A DNA stretch of 7,937 bases from a bacterium (GTDB taxonomy: Bacteria; UBA9089; UBA9088): contig JBFLYE010000181.1 of assembly GCA_040756715.1 (NCBI GenBank), positions 1 through 7,937 on the forward strand, in the 5' to 3' direction. The notes below the pieces were generated by a model, which saw only the letters and a list, made by a program, of their open reading frames with translations, made no database searches and was not told where the DNA came from. The translations under genes and the position numbers were made by a program. Shown piece after piece: positions 5,106 to 7,937 of the stretch (position 1 is its first letter; the number at the start of each line of letters is the position of its first letter).

Positions 5106-6605
5106 CTATTTGGTATAGGATTTTGCTATCCTTACCTTTCCCTTTTTCTTAAGCCAATCATACCAATTCCCTAAGATTCTATCCCTCTTTTTAGCTAATG
5201 CATAACCCCTTATTTCTTTATATTCCTCCTTAAACCTTTTTTCTTCGGATGACAGGAATTTATTAACCCTTATGATATGAAAGCCAAACCCTGTTTTTGT
5301 TACGGTGGAAACCTCATTTTCCTTTAAAGAGAAGATAACCTCGGAAAGCTCAGGGGCAATAAACCTTCCATAGGCTACCTCGCTGTTTAATTTCTCAAGC
5401 AAATCCCTGTTTTCCTTTGTATCGGTTCCCGAAAGGACAAGCTTTGGAAGTATTCCAATCCTTCCTTGATACCTTTTTGAAAAGCTACCATTGGAATAAA
5501 GGGAAACACCCTGTTCAAATGTTAGTGTTCCGCCTCTTATCTTTTCTAAAACAAGGTCTGCTGTTTTTGATGCACTTCCAATTGCTTCGTCTTCATTCCT
5601 TAATTCTTTTTTTATCTCTTCTTCTGCCTCTTTTAATGTCTTTGGAACATCGGGCTTTTTCTCTTCGCATTTAATGATATGATAGCCAAATCTTGTCTTT
5701 ACAATATCGGATATTCTCCCTGGCTCTAAGGCATAAGCGGCCTTTTCAAAATCAGGGTCCATCCTTCCTGGGCCAAAAAATCCTAAGTCTCCACCGTTAA
5801 CCTTTGAGGGGCAATCTGAATTATTCTTGGCAAGCTCGGAAAAATCAGCACCACTCCTTAGCTGTTGCATAATGGAAGAAATCCTATTTTTCGCTGCCGT
5901 ATCTTGCTCCTTTGTTGGCTTTGGAGGAACAAAAACAAGGATGTGCCGAACCCTTATGTCTCCTGGCTTTTTGTAATTATCCTTAAATTCATCATATTGC
6001 TCCTTTATCCTTTTAGAAGAAACATAGAATGTTGGATCAATAAGAATATGGGAGACATCTGCCTGCTTATAATTATCATTAAAAAACTCCCTAATTTCAA
6101 AGTTTGTAACATCAATTGGGTCACAAACAATGCTTTCCATCTTTGAGATTAAAAGCTCATCCCTTACCTCATTTTCTTTGGCTCTCCAATATGCTGAATT
6201 CCAAACTTTTCTTGCCTGCTGATATGTTGCATCATCGGGAAATGAAAGTCTCATTGCCTGAATTACCTCTTTATCTGTTACAGAAAGACCCATCTTCTTT
6301 GCCTCTTTGAATAAAAGCTTTCTCTTTATTACCTCATCCAATGCCCTTTTATCAAGGTCAGGAATCATAGACTCATCAAAATCCTTAAACCTTTGTTTAT
6401 ACCTTTCTACTATCCTTCCCTTTGATTCCCTATACTCAATCTCGGTAATCTCCTTTCCATCTATTGAGCCATACAAAGGCTCTTTGCTTTTATACTGGCT
6501 TCCTGTCTGTCTCATTCCCCAGCTTATGAATATTGTTCCAATCACAAAGCTTATCATCAAAGCCCAAAATATTGGTTTTGCCTTTCTCCTTAATACCCTT
6601 ATCAT
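5106..6605 (-). CDS. Membrane-anchored SurA/PpiD-like peptidyl-prolyl isomerase (foldase)
   Basis: This 499-aa protein has a short basic N-terminus (MIRVLRRKAK) and one membrane helix at ~11-30 (PIFWALMISFVIGTIFISW), with the remainder predicted outside the cytoplasmic membrane. A SurA/PpiD-type chaperone region (~45-160) is followed by a well-formed parvulin (PPIC) domain at ~217-314. That domain has RVRHILVFV, GGDLGFFGPGRMDPDFE and FGYHIIKCEEKKP. A second, weaker parvulin-like unit lies at ~361-449, ending GFGFHIIRV. PpiD and SurA isomerise prolyl bonds and chaperone outer-membrane and secreted proteins. The N-anchor and length (E. coli PpiD is ~620 aa) make a shortened PpiD-like or SurA-like foldase the best call. 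A candidate promoter lies directly upstream, with the start codon about 9 bp after the -10 box. RsmD lies 171 bp upstream on the same strand. Confidence 0.87.
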   Translation of the reverse strand: MIRVLRRKAKPIFWALMISFVIGTIFISWGMRQTGSQYKSKEPLYGSIDGKEITEIEYRESKGRIVERYKQRFKDFDESMIPDLDKRALDEVIKRKLLFKEAKKMGLSVTDKEVIQAMRLSFPDDATYQQARKVWNSAYWRAKENEVRDELLISKMESIVCDPIDVTNFEIREFFNDNYKQADVSHILIDPTFYVSSKRIKEQYDEFKDNYKKPGDIRVRHILVFVPPKPTKEQDTAAKNRISSIMQQLRSGADFSELAKNNSDCPSKVNGGDLGFFGPGRMDPDFEKAAYALEPGRISDIVKTRFGYHIIKCEEKKPDVPKTLKEAEEEIKKELRNEDEAIGSASKTADLVLEKIRGGTLTFEQGVSLYSNGSFSKRYQGRIGILPKLVLSGTDTKENRDLLEKLNSEVAYGRFIAPELSEVIFSLKENEVSTVTKTGFGFHIIRVNKFLSSEEKRFKEEYKEIRGYALAKKRDRILGNWYDWLKKKGKVRIAKSYTK

Positions 6606-6614
6606 AGCCTAAAG

Positions 6615-6642
6615 ATTATCTTTATACATCTCCTCGTGTCAA
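6615..6642 (-). promoter_or_regulatory. Sigma-70-type promoter for the foldase gene, likely leaderless
   Basis: Read on the minus strand, TTGACA (6642-6637, perfect -35) is separated by 16 bp from GATAAT (6620-6615, five of six -10 matches). Only nine bases (CTTTAGGCT) lie between the -10 box and the ATG at 6605. Transcription should start 2-4 nt before the ATG, which gives a leaderless mRNA. GAGGAG occurs inside the spacer, but it would be upstream of the transcript start and is followed directly by an out-of-frame ATG. Confidence 0.5.
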
Positions 6643-6776
6643 GGATTTTCTAGGGGAATAAAATAAAAAAACTACTCTCAGGCGTTTCTGTAAAAATTTA
6701 GCAAATTTTAATCTTAAGTGCTTGTAAATCAATATGTTACAAAGTTTTTTGTTTCATTATCGTAAGTCTTTTATTT

Positions 6777-7364
6777 TCAAAGGATTATAAAAAAATTACG
6801 GGAGCTCTGTGAGAAGCTGTTATCCCAAACTCCGGATTTTACATAAAAAGAAAGCATTGTTTCGCCAAAGGATTTTTGCCTTTCTAAAACAAAAGAGCCA
6901 ATTTTTTCTTCTATCTTCTCCTTTTTATGATGCTGGGCGATGAGCATTCCATCATCTTTTAGCATTGCTTTTTTATCTATTAGATAAAGCGTTTTATTTA
7001 CAAGGAAATCTCTATAGGGAGGGCCAAGAAAGATAATGTCAAAGGAATCCTTTAGCTTCAAAGAGAAAACATTTGCTGTAATAACCCTTGCATTATCCAT
7101 TTTAAGCCTTTTTAAAACCTCCCTTATTTTCTTTGCCTGTTCCCTATCCCTTTCCACAAAAACACAATAGCTTGCCCCTTTTGATAATGCCTCAATGCCA
7201 CAAGCGCCTGTCCCGGCATAAAGGTCAAGGAAATATGCTCCCTTTAGCTTTGGCTCTATTGATGAAAATAGGGATTTTTTTACCCTGGCAAGGATTGGCC
7301 TGGTTTTTAAGCTTGGGCCTGGAATTTCTGCTTTCTTCTTAATCCCTCCAATTACTCTTGGCAT
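6777..7364 (-). CDS. rsmD: RsmD-family 16S rRNA guanine-N2 methyltransferase, altered motif IV
   Basis: This 195-aa protein has the RsmD layout: MPRVIGG at the start, the family marker LKTRP (19-23) and SAM-binding motif I DLYAGTGACGIEALSKGA (47-64). It also has FVERD (69-73), which holds the ribose-binding acid, and FDIIFLGPPY (108-117). RsmD methylates G966 of 16S rRNA with S-adenosylmethionine. Motif IV is normally DPPY/DPPF, and its acidic or amide residue contacts the target amino group. Here Gly114 (GGC) replaces Asp, and a single base change (GAC to GGC, plus-strand position 7024) would account for it. The rest looks intact. The C-terminus runs ~19 residues past the usual end (SGVWDNSFSQSSRNFFIIL). 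The start at 7362-7364 places MPRVIGG where the family begins; no Shine-Dalgarno site is visible. The family is firm, activity uncertain. Confidence 0.88.
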   Translation of the reverse strand: MPRVIGGIKKKAEIPGPSLKTRPILARVKKSLFSSIEPKLKGAYFLDLYAGTGACGIEALSKGASYCVFVERDREQAKKIREVLKRLKMDNARVITANVFSLKLKDSFDIIFLGPPYRDFLVNKTLYLIDKKAMLKDDGMLIAQHHKKEKIEEKIGSFVLERQKSFGETMLSFYVKSGVWDNSFSQSSRNFFIIL

Positions 7365-7395
7365 AATGTAACCATAATTCGTATGTGTTTAGCTG

Positions 7396-7526
7396 TTTAA
7401 GAAATTTTGAATTCTAAATTTTGAATTTTGGATTGAAGGTTAAGTTTTATAAAATTTTTCCCCTTTTAATTCAAAATTCAACATTCAAAATTCATAATTT
7501 TATAAAGCGTTGTGGAATTAACTATA
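7396..7526. repeat. Dispersed AT-rich repeat, copy B (pairs with 4511-4630)
   Basis: Copy B shares three blocks with copy A (7396-7421, 7471-7507 and 7504-7526) and has an extra 49 bp (7422-7470). The right block runs into the GT9 gene on the minus strand and supplies its last codons and stop (7518-7520). The element fills nearly all of the 153 bp between RsmD and GT9. GAATTTTG and CAAAATTC blocks let it fold on itself. Confidence 0.8.
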
Positions 7527-7937
7527 AATTCCAAGCATCTTTATCGCAGGAATGGTAATATCATTTTCTGTAATTAGCTTCATACAATTAAAGTGTCCCT
7601 TTGGGCATTTTTGGGGTCCATGTGGGCTACAGGGACGGCAAGGAATGGATTTTTCAACAATTATGGCAGAGCTAGTTTTATAAGGACCAAAGCCCATTTC
7701 AACTGTTGTAGGGCCAAGAATAACTATTGTTTTTTTATTTAAGCCATAGGCTAGGTGGATTATTCCCGTATCATTCCCAATAATAAGAGAACATCTTTCA
7801 AAAAATAGGGGGAGCTCTGAAATGCTTATTTTTCCACAGGCAATTATGGGCTTATTTCTTGCCATTGCCTGGATTTTATAGGCTTCATTTAAATCAGACA
7901 CCCCTCCAAAGATAATTGCCTTTGCTTTGTATTGAGC
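7518..7937 (-). CDS. GT9 (ADP-heptose:LPS heptosyltransferase-like) glycosyltransferase, C-terminal part
   Basis: The frame is open from the window edge and covers 139 codons to the stop at 7518-7520; the GTG at 7899-7901 is internal, since upstream codons read AIIFGG, a normal GT9 strand. Visible motifs are GNDTGIIHLAYGL (the conserved D-TG-x-x-H sugar-nucleotide site), VILGPT, and a Cys-rich tail CRPCSPHGPQKCPKGH followed by NCM. This tail is common in GT9 enzymes such as WaaC/WaaF relatives. These enzymes add heptose or related sugars to lipopolysaccharide core or other surface glycans at the inner face of the cytoplasmic membrane. About 200 N-terminal residues lie outside the window. The last codons (IYS, stop) fall in a dispersed repeat. 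The family is secure; the sugar donor is not determined. Confidence 0.87.
   Translation of the reverse strand, partial: AQYKAKAIIFGGVSDLNEAYKIQAMARNKPIIACGKISISELPLFFERCSLIIGNDTGIIHLAYGLNKKTIVILGPTTVEMGFGPYKTSSAIIVEKSIPCRPCSPHGPQKCPKGHFNCMKLITENDITIPAIKMLGIYS

Noticed and set aside
5417-6612. Plus-strand ORFs opposite the foldase gene
   Set aside because: They are antisense to a well-supported PPIC-domain protein and have no recognisable motifs.
6693-6709. AAAATTT/AAATTTT hairpin between RsmD and the foldase gene
   Set aside because: An AT-only 7-bp stem is expected by chance in DNA this AT-rich, and no T tract follows.

Overview
The window is AT-rich bacterial DNA. Its genes suggest a Gram-negative-type envelope: a polysaccharide flippase, a GT9 heptosyltransferase-like enzyme and a membrane-anchored periplasmic foldase. 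AT-only palindromic repeats between genes, few clear Shine-Dalgarno sites and an unusual gene mix suggest an uncultured or candidate-phylum lineage. The sequence alone does not fix the phylum.

Layout, left to right. Positions 1-63 are a perfect 29-bp palindrome whose right arm lies inside a broken GNAT acetyltransferase remnant. Next comes a Wzx-like flippase (+). An AT-rich dyad and a possible promoter lead to a tandem pair of DUF502 membrane proteins (+), and an HU/IHF-like protein overlaps the end of the second copy by 4 bp. The RluD-type pseudouridine synthase gene (-) converges on HU. Positions 4456-5041 are a gene graveyard: a dispersed repeat, a stub of hisA and the last ~100 codons of a trehalose-synthase-like GT4 glycosyltransferase, both with small deletions. 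The right third is on the minus strand: a SurA/PpiD-like foldase, RsmD (16S rRNA methyltransferase) with an altered catalytic motif, and the 3' part of a GT9 glycosyltransferase that runs off the window.

Functional themes are surface polysaccharide and envelope assembly (GNAT remnant, flippase, GT9, foldase), rRNA modification (RluD, RsmD) and nucleoid or membrane functions (HU, DUF502). I see no defence system, CRISPR array, tRNA, rRNA or intact transposase.

The most interesting signals are structural. AT-rich repeats supply the last codons and stop codons of four different genes. The DUF502 pair shows patches of near-identity that suggest gene conversion. Two genes have a -10 box so close to the start codon that leaderless mRNAs are likely. 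RsmD reads GPPY where DPPY is expected, and HU lacks the DNA-intercalating proline. The left-edge palindrome looks like a fold-back copy of coding sequence.
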